DNA from: Coniella vitis
Lineage: Eukaryota; Ascomycota; Sordariomycetes; Diaporthales; Schizoparmaceae
DNA: 64,000 nt
NCBI GenBank assembly: GCA_011317545.1
Contig: WUJK01000001.1
Coordinates: 1-64,000 of the forward strand
Direction of reading: 5' to 3'
Shown here: one piece after another, positions 37,101-49,699 of the stretch
How the letters are laid out: each line of letters starts with the position of its first letter
How positions within the stretch are numbered: the first letter of the stretch is position 1
Position numbers and translations under genes: made by a program
The notes under the pieces: generated by a model
Told to the model about the DNA's origin: nothing
What the model saw: the letters and a program-made list of their open reading frames with translations, nothing else
Databases searched by the model: none

Positions 37101-37755
37101 ACGGAGTTACTCTTATAATTCCTAATTAACCCTTTTATAAACTTTATCTAGATATTTAATATATACCGCTTAATAAAAGCTATATATTATTAATAAAGGC
37201 TTATTATAATCTTACCGGCTTTATTATTACCTAATCTCTAAAGAAAGGCTTTATAAAGGAAGTTTATAATTTCTTTATCCGGCGTATTCTCCTTAAGTAT
37301 AAAGCTCCGATTAAGGTTATAATTTATAAAGGACCCGAGAATAAAGATATTTTTAAAGTATTATTCGAAAACCTAGGTATTTATAAGGTAATTCTCTTAC
37401 CCTATAACCCTAGGGCTAATAGTATAATTAAATAGGGATACTTCTCTATAGCTAAGATATTTCTTAAATAGCTCGATAATCGATTAAGCTTCTAGAAGAA
37501 ATTACTCTCTTATATAATCTTTATGAATAGAATAATAATCCGAGGCTTTTATAATTATATACCCTTTTACTTAATCTATAGGTTTAAGCTTATTATCTCT
37601 GTAAAATCCGAGGTTCCGATATAATATACTCTTAACTAAAATATTAATTAGATTTATAAGGAGGTTTTAATAAATCGACTTTATATCCTCTTAAATAAGT
37701 CTAAAGATATAAAAAGGGAGATTATAGCTATAACCTTAAGATAGATAAGGGCTAT
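34100..37755 (+). pseudogene. G1 pol: protease, RT, RNase H, integrase
   Basis: Protease: ILLNTGVEFN near 34225-34255, the DTG motif with Asp changed to Asn. RT: NLVTQFIRI region, then RLFFDNINIKG near 35748-35780, where FFDD has become FFDN. RNase H: IIDASIKA near 36253, with the next Trp codon turned into TAG, and LKTNNNTLI. Integrase: YLDI-YIPLNKSY near 37145-37185, YKGPENKD near 37325-37350, and LPYNPRANS near 37395. All the lost residues fit G-to-A or C-to-T. The integrase is interrupted by the solo LTR at 37756 and continues at 38240. Confidence 0.85.
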
Positions 37756-38234
37756 TATTATAACCCATAAACATACAGGTCACAGGAACAGGCCAGCGCA
37801 ACCATATGCTAGCAAATCGGGACCTCAACGGACCGATGGGGATCTCTTATATAAGAATACAAAACGATATAATCAGGGTTAGGGTTGGATTACCTTAATA
37901 ACTAAGACAGTTGGAGCGATAATAATCCAAATAATCCAAATAAGCTAACGCTCCTATCGCTCCCGGTAATCTAAGGATCTATACTTACTATAGATAGGAA
38001 ACAACAGAAGGATATAAGGATAGGAGTTTACGGCTTAATATTAGATAGTTTCCTTATAGTCTTTAGTTATAAATCTAAGTATTATTTTATATAATAGGGT
38101 AATCCCTCTTAATCACTTATAATACTTGATATTACTCGATAACGTACGAAGACTTAAAGGTAATACTTCCCCGCCTGCTAATATACAACTTATAGGTACT
38201 TCCAGAATCCGGGATTTAGGCAAGGATCATTACA
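37756..38234 (+). mobile_element. Solo LTR of the B family, TSD GCTAT
   Basis: 479 bp, starting TATTATAACCC and ending GGATCATTACA, with GCTAT at 37751-37755 and 38235-38239. It matches the B LTR including the GAGCGATAA hairpin, in the opposite orientation to element B. Its last bases (ATTACA) keep the original CA end. It arose by insertion of a full element into G1 and recombination between its LTRs. Confidence 0.95.
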
Positions 38235-38239
38235 GCTAT

Positions 38240-38570
38240 CGATAAAGCCTTTAGAAAGGGCTATTAATATATTTAGCCTTTTACTAAAAATAACCTAATT
38301 TTAGTCTTTAATAGTATAAGAAAGATAGACTTTAATACTTAGCGTAAGTTATTATATCGATAATAAGGATTATTCTTCGTTTATAAAGTTTTATATAAGA
38401 ATACCTATCGCCTAAGGACTCCTAATAATATTATATTACCTTAAACCTTTATATTATACCGTTTAAAGCGCTTTACTTAAGATTATAATAGATTCTAGGA
38501 GCTAAAGATTCCTATATTATAGGATAAATACCCGTTACTAGCTAAAGAGGCTAATAAACTAATAATCTAG
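38240..38570 (+). pseudogene. G1 integrase C-terminus
   Basis: The pol frame resumes after the solo LTR with NNLILVFNSIRKIDFNT and, near 38450, a YRLKRF segment, the usual end of integrase in this lineage (GPY/F-like region). It matches G2 at 45560-45850, inverted. The two copies diverge beyond about 38555. Confidence 0.75.
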
Positions 38571-40020
38571 CTTATAACGGCTTTTCCCTTATTTAATTTA
38601 ACTCTTTTTATTCCGCTAAGTTATATTAAGTTTTATTAGGGCTTAAATACCTAATTAATTTATCCTCTCGATACTTTAACCTATTCTTCTTTATTTAGTA
38701 ATTCTTCGGATAGGAGCTTAAAGGAGGATAAACTAAATAGCTCTTTTATTATTAAAGCTAGCTAGTAAAAGGTAGAGGAGTAGGCTAAGGCTAATTAAAA
38801 GCTATAGAAAGTATATATTAGGTCTTATTAACTAGATAACCCTCTTTTAGATTCCTAATATAATTATTATAGATATTTAGTTTAGGGAGGGGTTTTCGGG
38901 TATATTTATATAAGGGTTAACCGTAAAACGATAAATAGTATATAATAAGAATAACTATATTTTATTATAATAAGTATTTTCTCTATAAAACTTAAAGTTA
39001 ATATACCCTAATTAGTATTAAATATTCGCTTAATCCTTTACTAAGGGCTTAATAATTAAAGTAGCGCTATTTAAACTATATAACCGAGCGCTCCTTTTTA
39101 ATATTAAGCTTACTACCTAATTTATTATTATTAAAAGGGTTATTCTTAAACTCTAAACTAGGATAAGCCCGATTAGATTATACTCTAATTAGCTTTAAGG
39201 TTTAATTAAAGTAAATTAAATTATCTTACCTAAGGTTTAGTTTTCTTTACCTTTAGATTACTATTAAACCGCTTAAAGGTATAAAGGTATACCTCGATAT
39301 ACTAGATATAATTAATATAAGTATTACTTTAAACCTTTAATATTAAGAGATAATAAAGAAAAGGGATTATAAGCTTAACTTTAATTATTTATCTATTCTA
39401 ATTAATCTATCGATAATATATAGCTATACGCTAAGAATAGTAATTATATAGGTTTAAATTATAGCGTTCGAATAAAGCTATTAGTAATACGGGAACCCTC
39501 CGGTAATTGCTTTAAGCGCTAGTTAAAGCGATATACTTAGTAAAAGGACGGAAGCTTAAAAACTCGATAAAGAGTATATTAATATAGTAATAGCTTAATT
39601 AATCTTTATTTAGAAGTATAAATAAGCGTTTTATAATAGAAAAGAGTAAAACTAAAGTATCTAAAGCTTTTTCCTTCTTTAAAGATACCGATAAACGCTA
39701 TACTCTATATAGGTATTTATTTAGACCTTCGAGAAGGTAAAAATTTAAAAGAGAATAGAATACCTTATATTTCTTGTTAAAGATTATAAAGCCTATAGAT
39801 ATTAAGGGATAGCTAATTAAAAGGATAATACGATTAATATATACTTCGAGCTTAATTAAATAAGGGGAGGTAAATAGGACGATATTATTTAATTACGCTA
39901 TTATATTAAATAAGCTCTAATTAGAGATAACGAATAAATAAGAAAGGCTTAAAGGCTAATAAGGAAGTTATATATATCTTTATATATAAAGGAGGGCGGT
40001 ATAATAAAAATAATAAAAAG
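38570..40020 (+). other. G1 internal spacer after integrase, function unknown
   Basis: About 1.4 kb between pol and the extra ORF. The plus strand has TAA/TAG interruptions throughout. The minus strand has a partly open stretch around 39380-39560, which could be another antisense frame but is too broken to call. A purine-rich AAAGGAGGGCGG lies near 39995-40010. Confidence 0.4.
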
Positions 40021-40029
40021 AAGGCGTCA

Positions 40030-42400
40030 CTATTAGCTAGTTATTAATTATTATAAACTTCCTCCTATATTTACTAATTATATTTAGAAGCTTCTTTTAG
40101 TAATTAAAAGCTTTTAATAACTTATAGAACTAGCTTTTACCTATTAACTCGCTTTTTAACTATAAAAGGCCTATATTTTAGCCGTTATTATTACGAAAAC
40201 TTTAAATTTTTCCTATCCTATACCTTTAACCTTATAATTACCCTCTCCTTTATTTTTAGCTTTAAAGAGCTTTAGCTTACTCCTAATTAAACCTTATATT
40301 ATTAATATACCTCCGAAATAGGTTCCTTTTATACTACTATTTTAAGCTATAAAGGCTCTTATTACTAATAATATTTTTCAGCTACCTTAATAACTTATAT
40401 AGGACCCTCTTCCTAATTTAGCTCCCTTTTTCGATTATACTTACCCTAAGAATTAGATAGCTCCTTTATATATAATTAATCGAAGGCCTATTTAGCTAAG
40501 ATTTAAGGGCTACGGTAACCTCGATAAAGTATATTACTTCTTATAAACTTTCTTTCTTAATATTAACTTTTATAATAATATTAAGGATATTCTAATCCTT
40601 AACCTTTAAGAGGCTAAGATTAGAGGAATCCCTTAGCCGTTTTTACCTTATTAGCTTTATAATATTAAAGGTATATTATTAACTTAGGAGCTATTAGAGG
40701 ATTATTAGGTAATAACCCTATATATTTAATAATTAATAGGATTTAAGAGCTTTATCTAGCTCTCTAATATACCTTTTTCGATTAGTAATAAGATAATAGC
40801 TTTTAAGATAAAATATCTAATTATAATTCGATTTATATTATTTATTCTATATTATAAGAACTATTAGTTTATTATAATCTACGATTATATTAGGAATTTA
40901 ACCTAAGTCCTCGATTTATTTAATAATCCCTCTCCTTAAATCCGAAGAAGTATAAAAGCTTTAATTAGAGAGTATTTATAGTTTAAAGGGCGCTTTCTAG
41001 TAAAACCCCCTAAGTATAAGTTTATAGCTATAGGTTATTAAACGGATAAATAATCCTATAGCTTATATATAATAAATCTTATTCGGTTTTTCTTTAGGGA
41101 ATTCGATAAATAAGATAATAGCTTTTATACGGATATCTATAAATCTAATCTATATATTAATATTAAGCTTCTAAAGGCTAGGGCGGTAAGATATAGGAGT
41201 TATATATTATAAATTATTATTAATAATTATATTTATAAGATCCGATTAGAATTTAAATACCTAAATAATAAACTCTATATTCCCCTTATACCTTAATTAG
41301 GCTTTAATAGCTCGCCTAAGGTATTAATTCTAGCCTAAGTTTTATAAACTATATTTACTAATATCTTAATAATAAGAACTCGAAGCTAATAATATTATAA
41401 TAAAAACGCTCTCCTTATTCGAGCTCTAATCCCTCCTTAATCTTTAAGTTAAAACGAAAAATAGTTATTAAAGAATATCCTATTAATAATATAGCTATTT
41501 ATATCGGTAAACCTCCCTAAGTTTTACTTACCTTTATTAGCTAAATTACTTTAATTAATTAAACTTTAGCTTATATCTTATCCTTTATATCTTTCTTCCC
41601 TTATTATTCTTCTTACCCTTATAAATATAATAATAAGTAATATAATTACCCGCTTTAATATTAGTAATAGCCTTTAGTAAGTTATATTACTACTTCCCTA
41701 GCCCTTAATACCTATAATAAATATATTAATAATAAGGATAGGTTCTATTTAGATATAAATATAACTAATAATAATTTCTTAACCTATTAATATTAAATAA
41801 ACCCTTCCTATATAGATATAGAATCTATAGATAGCTTAGCCTTAAGGGGCTATATAGCTATTAATACCTTAAATAAGATTAATAGCGCTTATAGCTATTT
41901 AAAAATAAGCTCTTATTATTATTTAAACTAAAAAGAAGCCGATTATTATTAAACGAGCTTTATAACCCCCTCCGGTTAGTATAAGGCGATAACCCCCTTA
42001 CGCTTTTAAAGCCTAATAAACTAGCTAAAACCCGTTTACCTTAATCCTATCGGCTAATCCTATTTTATACTCTCTTTAAGCTTTACTTATTAATTAGATT
42101 TACCTTTAGCTAATATTACCTTATTAGAAGACTTTTCGTAGATAGGATATTATTTTAATTTAATAGGTAATATAGCTTATACTAAATATTATATAATAAG
42201 CCGATAATAGGAATATTCGATTAGCCGCTAGAATTATTAAGCGCGCTAATAATATTATTAATAAGAATAGGAAGCTTAAAAGGAAGAAGAAGAGAGGGAA
42301 TTAAAGGAGATATAAAAATCGACTTTAATATTCTATATAATAGAGAAATCCTATCTCTACCTTATCTTAGGATAGGTATAAGAGCTTTATTATTAATATT
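40030..42400 (+). pseudogene. Extra sense ORF of G1 downstream of integrase (about 790 codons), unknown
   Basis: One plus-strand frame stays open over most of this region except for TAA/TAG. Readable parts include DPLPNLAPFFDYTYPKN, LRFKGYGNLDKVYYFL, NNIKDILILNL and YIYKIRLEFKYLNNKLYIP. It occupies the position of an env gene in retroviruses, but I see no signal peptide, transmembrane anchor or furin-like site, and do not recognise a family. It could be a captured gene, a second gag-like gene, or part of a separate insertion whose borders RIP has hidden. G2 is truncated before this point, so there is no second copy to compare. Confidence 0.45.
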
Positions 42401-42695
42401 ACTTATACTAATTACTAATTAGGATCTATTAAATAAAAAGAAAATCTATTAAGGAGGTTTATTTATAAGTTTCGTATTATTTTAGAGACGGTTTATAGTA
42501 TTTAGATAATATTTAGGTTATTTAATATTAGTTCTTTTCGCTAAATACCTTTCTTTTTCTTTCTATCGGTTATATTCTATTTAAGCTTCTAAATAATACC
42601 GGCTTCTAATTAAAGCTTAGCTTATCTTTCGGTTCTTTCTTTTATATAAGATTTTACTCCTAATTACCTTAGGGATAAATCTTATAGGGGAGGTA

Positions 42696-43104
42696 TATTC
42701 TAAGGCTTAGTATAAAGCGTTTATTTAACTATAATACCTAGTAAAAACTAGCTATATTAGGCTTAAGGCCCCTTTAGAAGTAGTTAATAATAGATATACT
42801 TTTCTCTCGTTTTAATTTAACCCTTATAAGGCTTATTTCTATAATTTCTAGCTTAGAATAGCTTTAGGGTAGTTTCTTTTCCTTTTAAGTTCCTACGAAG
42901 CTAACTCCCTTTAACTCGAATACTTTAAGGGATTAGCTATATCTCCTATATACTCTTTTCCGTATATCCTATAAGCGCCTAAGCGTTATCTAGCCTCTAT
43001 TTAGAAGCTATAGATAAGCGAGGAGGTCTAATTAGGGTAGCTAGTAGTTATTTACCGCCTTACTAACTAACTAGTTTTATTATTTTAGCACTCTATCTGG
43101 TTTA
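42696..43104 (+). repeat. 3' LTR of element G1
   Basis: 409 bp, beginning TATTCTAAGG and ending CTGGTTTA. It is preceded by the polypurine tract ATAGGGGAGGTA and followed by the TSD (A)CTAC at 43104-43108, after which F2 sequence resumes. Confidence 0.9.
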
Positions 43105-44092
43105 CTACTTTATCTCGGCCTTATATAAGTTATAAAAGCTTCGAAAATATAGTAAATACGCGAGTCTTAGGATTAGAGTATTATTTTTCGAGAAACTCTA
43201 AAAGATTAAATAGGGATACTTTTGCTTTAGCACTATTTTCCTTATATTAAGGTATAAGATAACTAACCTAATAGCGTTTTATATTATCTCTTAAATAACC
43301 GGTAGTATAATAAGATTTATAATCTCTATTAATAATACTATATATCTTAAATCGATATATAAGGTTAAATTTAAAAGCTTAAAATTCTATTAGATTACTT
43401 CTTTTATATATTAGATTCGGTATATTATATAAAAGGGTAAGAGATATAGTATTAATAATACTTTCCGATTAAGAGATAGATAAAAAACTATTAGGTTTAG
43501 AAAGAGTAGGTATAGCTCTACTTATAGGTAATAAATTACTATATAAAAGTATTAAAAACGAGGAAAAAACCTTATAATTAGCTAGTAATAGGTAGATATA
43601 ATCGGAGGATTTATTTTCTTACGCTAAGCGTCTACGTTTAGTATATAAACGCTGCTTAATATCTTAGAAGTATAGTAATACGTTTACTTTAGCCTCTTTA
43701 CGAAGGCGTTATTTAGTTATAATAGCTATATTTAGAGATTCTAAGGAAATTCGCTACGTTAGTATAGTATTAGCGCGACTAATACGAGAACAGCGTTATA
43801 TAGATAGTATTCTTATTCTTACCGGTTTATACCCTTAGTAGAAAAGTTCAGAATATTAGGGTTTTAATAGGCAAAGTAATAGGATATAAGAGAGTATCTA
43901 ATAAGCAGGGTCTTAGTAGTATTTAGGATATATTTTCTATAAGTTTATATGCAGATATTAAACTAAACTTAGTTTCTTCCTTTTCATTTTAGTATTCCAG
44001 TTTTCGTCTATAACTATAAATATAATTACCTTCGCAGGGTTCCCGTTGCTTTTAAGCGATAGGTAAGCAAGTTTCTAGTTTAAACTCTAATA
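43105..44092 (-). mobile_element. F2, 5' gag part and 5' LTR
   Basis: It is the reverse complement of element F from about 11215 to 10247. The LTR is 43854-44092, exactly 239 bp as in F. It joins 22964 across G1. F2 keeps some CA and GG in its LTR (for example GCAGGGTCTTAG) that element F has lost, although F2 is structurally older. Confidence 0.9.
43854..44092 (-). repeat. 5' LTR of element F2
   Basis: 239 bp, from TATTAGGG to CTCTAATA, matching both LTRs of element F inverted. The TSD partner lies outside the window. Confidence 0.9.
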
Positions 44093-44097
44093 CCTTA

Positions 44098-44560
44098 ACG
44101 ATAATCGGTAGGGTAGCTTAAAGTTAGCGAGCTAGTAGAAGGAGAGGGATATATAGTATACGATTCGTTTAAACGTATATTATATAAAGTGCTAGAGCGG
44201 ATATTATTATTATTATCCTAGCTTAGCCGAGTAAAGTAATTATCCTCTGTATAGTTACTTATAAAAGTATTATTAATAGCTTTAATTATTATTTCCATTA
44301 AGCGTTCTTTAAGTATTTAAAGTTAAGCGTCGACGTTAATCGATATATTCCTAAATCGTATATTTATCTCGTTATATAGATTAGTATTAAAGTTATCGAA
44401 GCGAATCTTAAGATTAGTAAAGTAACGACTTATATTACCTAACTAATTTAAACGTAATTCGGTATTATTTAAACGGTTTATTAATATATTAGTAGTATTA
44501 ATAGTACTTAATTTATCTAATCTTAATATCTCGACGGGTATAGATAATTGAGATAATAAG
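44098..44560 (-). pseudogene. Unassigned open frame, helix-rich, broken by F2
   Basis: The minus strand stays open here with few Q-type stops. It reads IPVEILRLDKLSTIN, then NRLNNTELRLN, NLKIRFDNFNTNLYNEIN and LKERLMEIIIKAINNTF, which suggests a long helix or coiled coil with Asn-rich ends. The F2 insertion cuts its continuation. I do not recognise it. It could be part of another element's gag or antisense ORF. Confidence 0.3.
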
Positions 44561-44698
44561 GGTAGGGAGATAGAGAGTAGGTAAGCTAATTAATTTATTA
44601 ATAATAGCGTTATTTATTAATAGGCGAAGTAGATTAACACTTATTATACTTCACGAGATATACTTAGGATAGCGTATTCGTTAGATATTAGATAATAA

Positions 44699-45390
44699 GT
44701 GTATTATAATAATAGGGTAAGAGGGACGGGTAATAAAGAAGATAATAGCGATATAGAGCGTAAGATAAGAGATAGCTATATAGAAGGCGATTATAAGTTA
44801 GGTGCGTTAATCGTATATTATTATTATTTAGTAATATCTATACTATCTAAAGGAAGGGAGTTAAATAGCGACGAGGATTCGAAGTTACGAGAGTTGTAAT
44901 CGGGTAATAGTATAGTTAAAAGATTAATTAAAGATACGTTATCTGCCTAGGCGAGGTCCTAGGCCAGGTTCTATAACTACGACGATTTAGTCCGTAGAGG
45001 GGAAATTAAGCGTTCGGACTATTTATAATAAGGAGGGCGTATTTCTAACGTTATTAGATCTCTAGCGTAACTAGAGCGTTTTTCCTAGGATAATATATAA
45101 ATTTAAGTTTAATAGTAATATTTTAAGCTCGCGGCGGTTTATCGAGTTAAGCTTAAAAGAGAGAATAACCGAGGGAATAGAAAAAACGATTATTAGCATT
45201 TTAATATACTAACGACGAACGTTAGCATTAGTAATAGTTTTTAGTATATAGGGTGCTAATTTTAGTTTAACGGCGGCGGTAATAGCAGCGACTAATTATA
45301 GGCGGTAGTCTCTAGTGCTTAGCTCGATAGTAGAATTATAGCTACTAGTTTGCTAGGATATTATATAGAATAACTCTTTTCAAGTTCCTT
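44699..45390 (+). pseudogene. Unassigned ORF, possibly the antisense ORF of G2, RIP-broken
   Basis: It starts as an intact 66-codon frame (ATG at 44699, charged, with RVRGTGNKEDNSDIERKIRD) ending in TAA at 44897, and then stays in the same frame for about 165 more codons with only TAA/TAG stops. Later parts read YNYDDLVRRGEIKRSDY, VYRVKLKRENNRGNRKND and FNGGGNSSD. It lies antisense to G2 and just past its integrase end, as the antisense ORFs of A, B and F do relative to theirs. The break in similarity between G1 and G2 at about 45548 leaves open whether it belongs to G2. Confidence 0.4.
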
Positions 45391-45559
45391 ATATAGTAAA
45401 CGAATATAAAGATTAATAATTCCTTTATCTTAGACGCGTTTGCTAGATACATTTGCTATATATATATATATAGGTCCTAAACCTACGTAACTTATAATTA
45501 ATTGCAAGGGTAATTAACTAGCTACCCTACGGTAGCTATAGCAATTAGCCTCCTTAATT

Positions 45560-48500
45560 AGTAAAGGATATTTATCCTATAATATAGGAAGTTCCGGTTT
45601 TTAGAACCCGTTTCGGTTTTAAATAAGGCGCTTTAAATAGTAGGATATAAAGGTTTAGGGTAAAATAATATTATTAGGAGTCTTTAAGCGATAAGTATTC
45701 TTATATAAAATCTTATAGATAAAGAATAAACTCTATTATCGATATAATAGCTTATATTTAGTACTAAAATCTATCTTCCTTCTATTATTAAAGATTAAGA
45801 TTAGATTATTCTTAGCGAGAGGCTAAATATATCGATAACCTTTCCTAAAGGCTCTATTAGTAGCTTTTATTCTTCCTAAGGCTATAGCTTTAATCGCCCT
45901 TTTAATATCCTTCGACTTATTTAAAAGAATATAAAGTTTATTTATTAAGACCTCCTTATAAGTTTAAATTAATATTCTAGATAAATATATATTATATTAT
46001 AACTTTAGATTCTAAGAGAATAATAAGCTTAAACGTATATACTAAATAAAAAAGTATATAATTATAAGAGCTTCGGATTATCGCCCTATTTATAAAGATT
46101 ATATAAGGGAGTAGCTTCTTTTATAAGCTTAATCGGTTATCTAGCTATTTAAGGAGTATCTTACTAATAGAGAAATACCCTTACTTATAGATATTATTAG
46201 CCTTAGGGTTATAAGGTAAGAGGAATATCTTATAAATACCTAGAATTTTAATTAGCGTTTTAAAAATATCTTTCTTTTTAGATCCTTTATTAATTAAAAC
46301 TTTCATCGGAGCTTAATACCTAAGAAGGATTTATCGGATAAAGAAATTAAAAACTTCGTTTATAAAGCTATTCTTTTGGGATTAGATAATAACAAAACCG
46401 GTAGGATTATAACGAGCTTTTATTAATAATATATAGCCTTTATTAAGCGGTATATATTAAATATCTAAATAAGGCTTATAAAAGAGCTTATTAGGAATTA
46501 TAAGAGTAATTCTATTTATAAATAAACGAATATCGGATTATAAGTACTTAGGATATATTATAATAATATCGGAGATATCCTTATATAAGCTCTTTTAGAA
46601 GTATAGAGATTTAATATAATAATAACTTATGTTTTAGCCCCTATAACTAAACTAAGAATAATATTTTCGAAGACTCTTATCCTTTAAGTTCTAATTATTA
46701 ATAATATATTAATAAAGGAGGTATATATTAGCCTATTTTTATAATAATTACTTAATTATCCTAAAAGTATACCGCTTTAATTCTAAGATAATAATATTTA
46801 GTATATAAAATAGAATTTACTACTCTTCTTATTATATAGATCTCGGTAATAACCTAAGAATCTTTATTCTAAAATAGCCTAATATATAAAATTAAGGTTT
46901 AATTAGGAGAAAATATAAATTCTTTAAGCAATCCGATTATTATATTAACTTAAACCTTAATATTACTCTTTATAAAACCTTTAGCCTTATTATCCTCTGT
47001 ATAAGGCTTACGAGAAAGTATATTAATAACCTAATTCTTTACGCTAAGAATATAATAAACCTTAAAGTTAAATATCTTAATAACGCTTATCTATCTTATA
47101 ATTAAAGCTTTAGGTATATTTAAAGTTACTCTATTTAGTGATTAGATTATTATATTATTACCAGTTTTTAAAGTAAAATATATATTATAATGATAAAGCC
47201 GAATATATTAAAAGGTTATAAGGGCTTTATAGTATTCTCTTTCAGTTATATTATATATAGCTTTTATAGTTAATAAATAATAATTATTATAATAAATAAC
47301 TTTATAAACTCTATTTTAAATTTATATAAGGGCGGCGCCCTAACCTTTAATACTAGTATTAATTATAAGGATAATATTACTTTTATCTATATAATTAATA
47401 TTAATTAAAATAGAAGGATTTATAATAAACCGCTTTAAAGTATTTATAGCCTTTTATTCTCTCTTAGATTATTTAAAGATAATATCTTTTTTAAATAGGT
47501 TATTTAAAGACTTCTACTTTTAAAATAATATAATTAACCTAAGTATAATAAAAGTTTAAAATACTATTGAAGTCTTTTATATCTTTTATTCCGATAAACC
47601 GGTTAATCTAAAATAATCGAAATCTTTGAACTAATTAATATTTAGCCTTTAAAACTTTATTTATAGCTTATAATACTAATATATAATATAAGCTAATAAG
47701 ATTTAACGGCTAAGATTATAACTTCTATAAACTTATAGTTATAAAAAGCTTTATCGATATTAGTAATATACTTAGTAATATAATAATATATATTTAATAA
47801 GTTAGGAATCTCCTCCTTATCGTATATAATCTCTAGCCCTTTAATACCGATATTATTAAAAAATAGCCGATAAATATATAGTATTAGATTATAAAAGAGT
47901 CTAATTATAACTTATATAAATTAAGTAATTAAGTTAATAACGATTTAAAGAAATATAATAAGCTTAAATAGATTAATAAGTATAGAGAATATAGTTATAT
48001 TATAGCTAGCCTTATCTGAAGTAATTTAAATATAATTAAAGAAGAAATCTAATAATAATAATACTTTATATATCCTAAATTCATTAATAGACTCCTTACC
48101 TCTTAAACGTATATTAATATCTTAAATTATAAATATATTATAACCTTAAGTATTATTTAATAAACGGGTATTTATTATCCTTCTTTTTAATTAGAAACTA
48201 GTTATTATAATAAAAGGTATAAGATTCCTTAATATTAATCTTCTTATACTTTTCCTTAAATATATTAATTATAATCGGATATATAGCTTTTAGAAGAATA
48301 GTTAACTTAGATTAAAAAGTATTATGTAGGATAGTTCGAATCTCTTATAAAGGGGTAATATTAAAAATAATCCTATTAATATACTTTTACTCCTAGCTTA
48401 ATAAAGCTTTTCTAATAAATAATAGGTAAACGAATATCTTTTTCTTAGGATTAAAGAAGCGTTTATAATTCTCTCTAAATAAGCCTTTAAGCTTAGCTTT

Positions 48501-49500
48501 TATTAAATAGGATCCCTTTTCGTTATTTAAAACCTTCGGCTTAATCTAATTATCGAATTCCGAAGGAGAGACTTTCTTATAATTAGTAAGAACCTCTACT
48601 TTCCGCTATTATTTCTAGTTAAAGTTTCCTTTAAAGATTAATCCGTTAAAGAGAAAGTTATTAATAAGCTTAACTTTATCTATTATATATTTAGCTAAAA
48701 TTATAATTCTCTTAACTAATTATATAGCTTTAAGCTTAGAAACTTTTAGAAACTCACAAATACAATTGTTGTATTCTATGACTAATAGCTCGAGATAATA
48801 TATAAAATATATAAGTATAAGTTTAATTAACTTTTAGAAAGAATATATAAGCTTCTATTATATTAATTTAAAATATAATAATATCTAAACGGGTTTTAAA
48901 ATCCTTATTAAAATTAGGAAAAAAATAAATAAGAATCTTATCTCCTTATTCTAATATATATTTAATAGATTAAATAATTTATATTAGCTAACCTTAAGAT
49001 ATCCTTAAGTAAAAATAGCTATTAACGTTTTATAAATAACTAACGGGATAATATATAGGAATCCGGTTTTAAAATTACTTTAAAAAGCTTTTAATCCTTT
49101 ATCCTAAGGCTATAAATTAATCGAAAATTATTAGGGTTTAAATTAATAACTAAAGCCTTTAATACCTATATAAAAGATAAATATATTGAAAGAAAGAAAG
49201 GTATCCTAAATAGGATATTATTAGAAATTCGTATAATTATATTATTAATAATAAAAAAGAATATTAAACCTTTAATACTTTTAATCTAAAGCTATTACTT
49301 TATAACTCTTGTAATCTTTATAATTATCCTATTATATATTATAAAGGAAATACTAATAATATATATATAGTTAAGTTAGTTTATATAAAGGTAATTAAAG
49401 GGAAGGATATTAAATTCTACTCCTATATTAAATAATATAAGCTTTAGAGATAAAGTATTAAAGCTTATCCGAATAATTAAATAAGATAAAAATATTAAGC
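45560..49500 (-). pseudogene. G2 pol, RIP-broken
   Basis: It aligns with G1 pol: integrase end at 45560-45850, integrase core near 46400-46800, RNase H near 47360, RT active-site region near 47820-47860 (FFNN for FFDD), protease end near 49300. Stops are dense. No domain is intact. Confidence 0.75.
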
Positions 49501-49699
49501 CTTTATTTATAATATTTTATTTAAAGGTAGATAAAGAGTTAATTTAATATTATTTAATCCTAAAGCTACTTATAAAGAGAAGCTATATAATAATATCTAA
49601 ATAGCTAAAATAGGTTATAATATTATCTAAAAGCTTAAAGGGGATTTTAATAATTAGATAAGAATAAGGTAATTCTAATATATTCTTTAATATTTAATT

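Larger units (their letters stand above)
22965..43104 (+). mobile_element. Very large Ty3/Gypsy element G1, split by element B and a solo LTR
   Basis: LTRs of 410 bp (22965-23374) and 409 bp (42696-43104) enclose gag, protease, RT, RNase H, integrase and a long extra sense ORF. The TSD is 4-5 bp (ACTAT left, ACTAC right, one C-to-T change), and the target is F2. Excluding element B, the solo LTR and the extra TSD copies, G1 is about 12.1 kb. A polypurine tract ATAGGGGAGGTA ends at 42695. The RT/integrase sequence (FFDD-type RT, DVVYMP-type integrase start, KGPEN) is of a Gypsy lineage common in fungi and differs from the chromoviruses; I see no chromodomain. Confidence 0.85.

Noticed and set aside
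40030..42400. Retroviral-type envelope gene in G1
   Set aside because: It has the position, but no signal peptide, transmembrane segment or cleavage site can be shown in the broken frame.
44638..44701. Small inverted-repeat element bounded by ACACTTATTA and TAATAAGTGT
   Set aside because: The arms are only about 10 bases, AT-rich, and there is no duplication outside them. Chance is likely in this composition.
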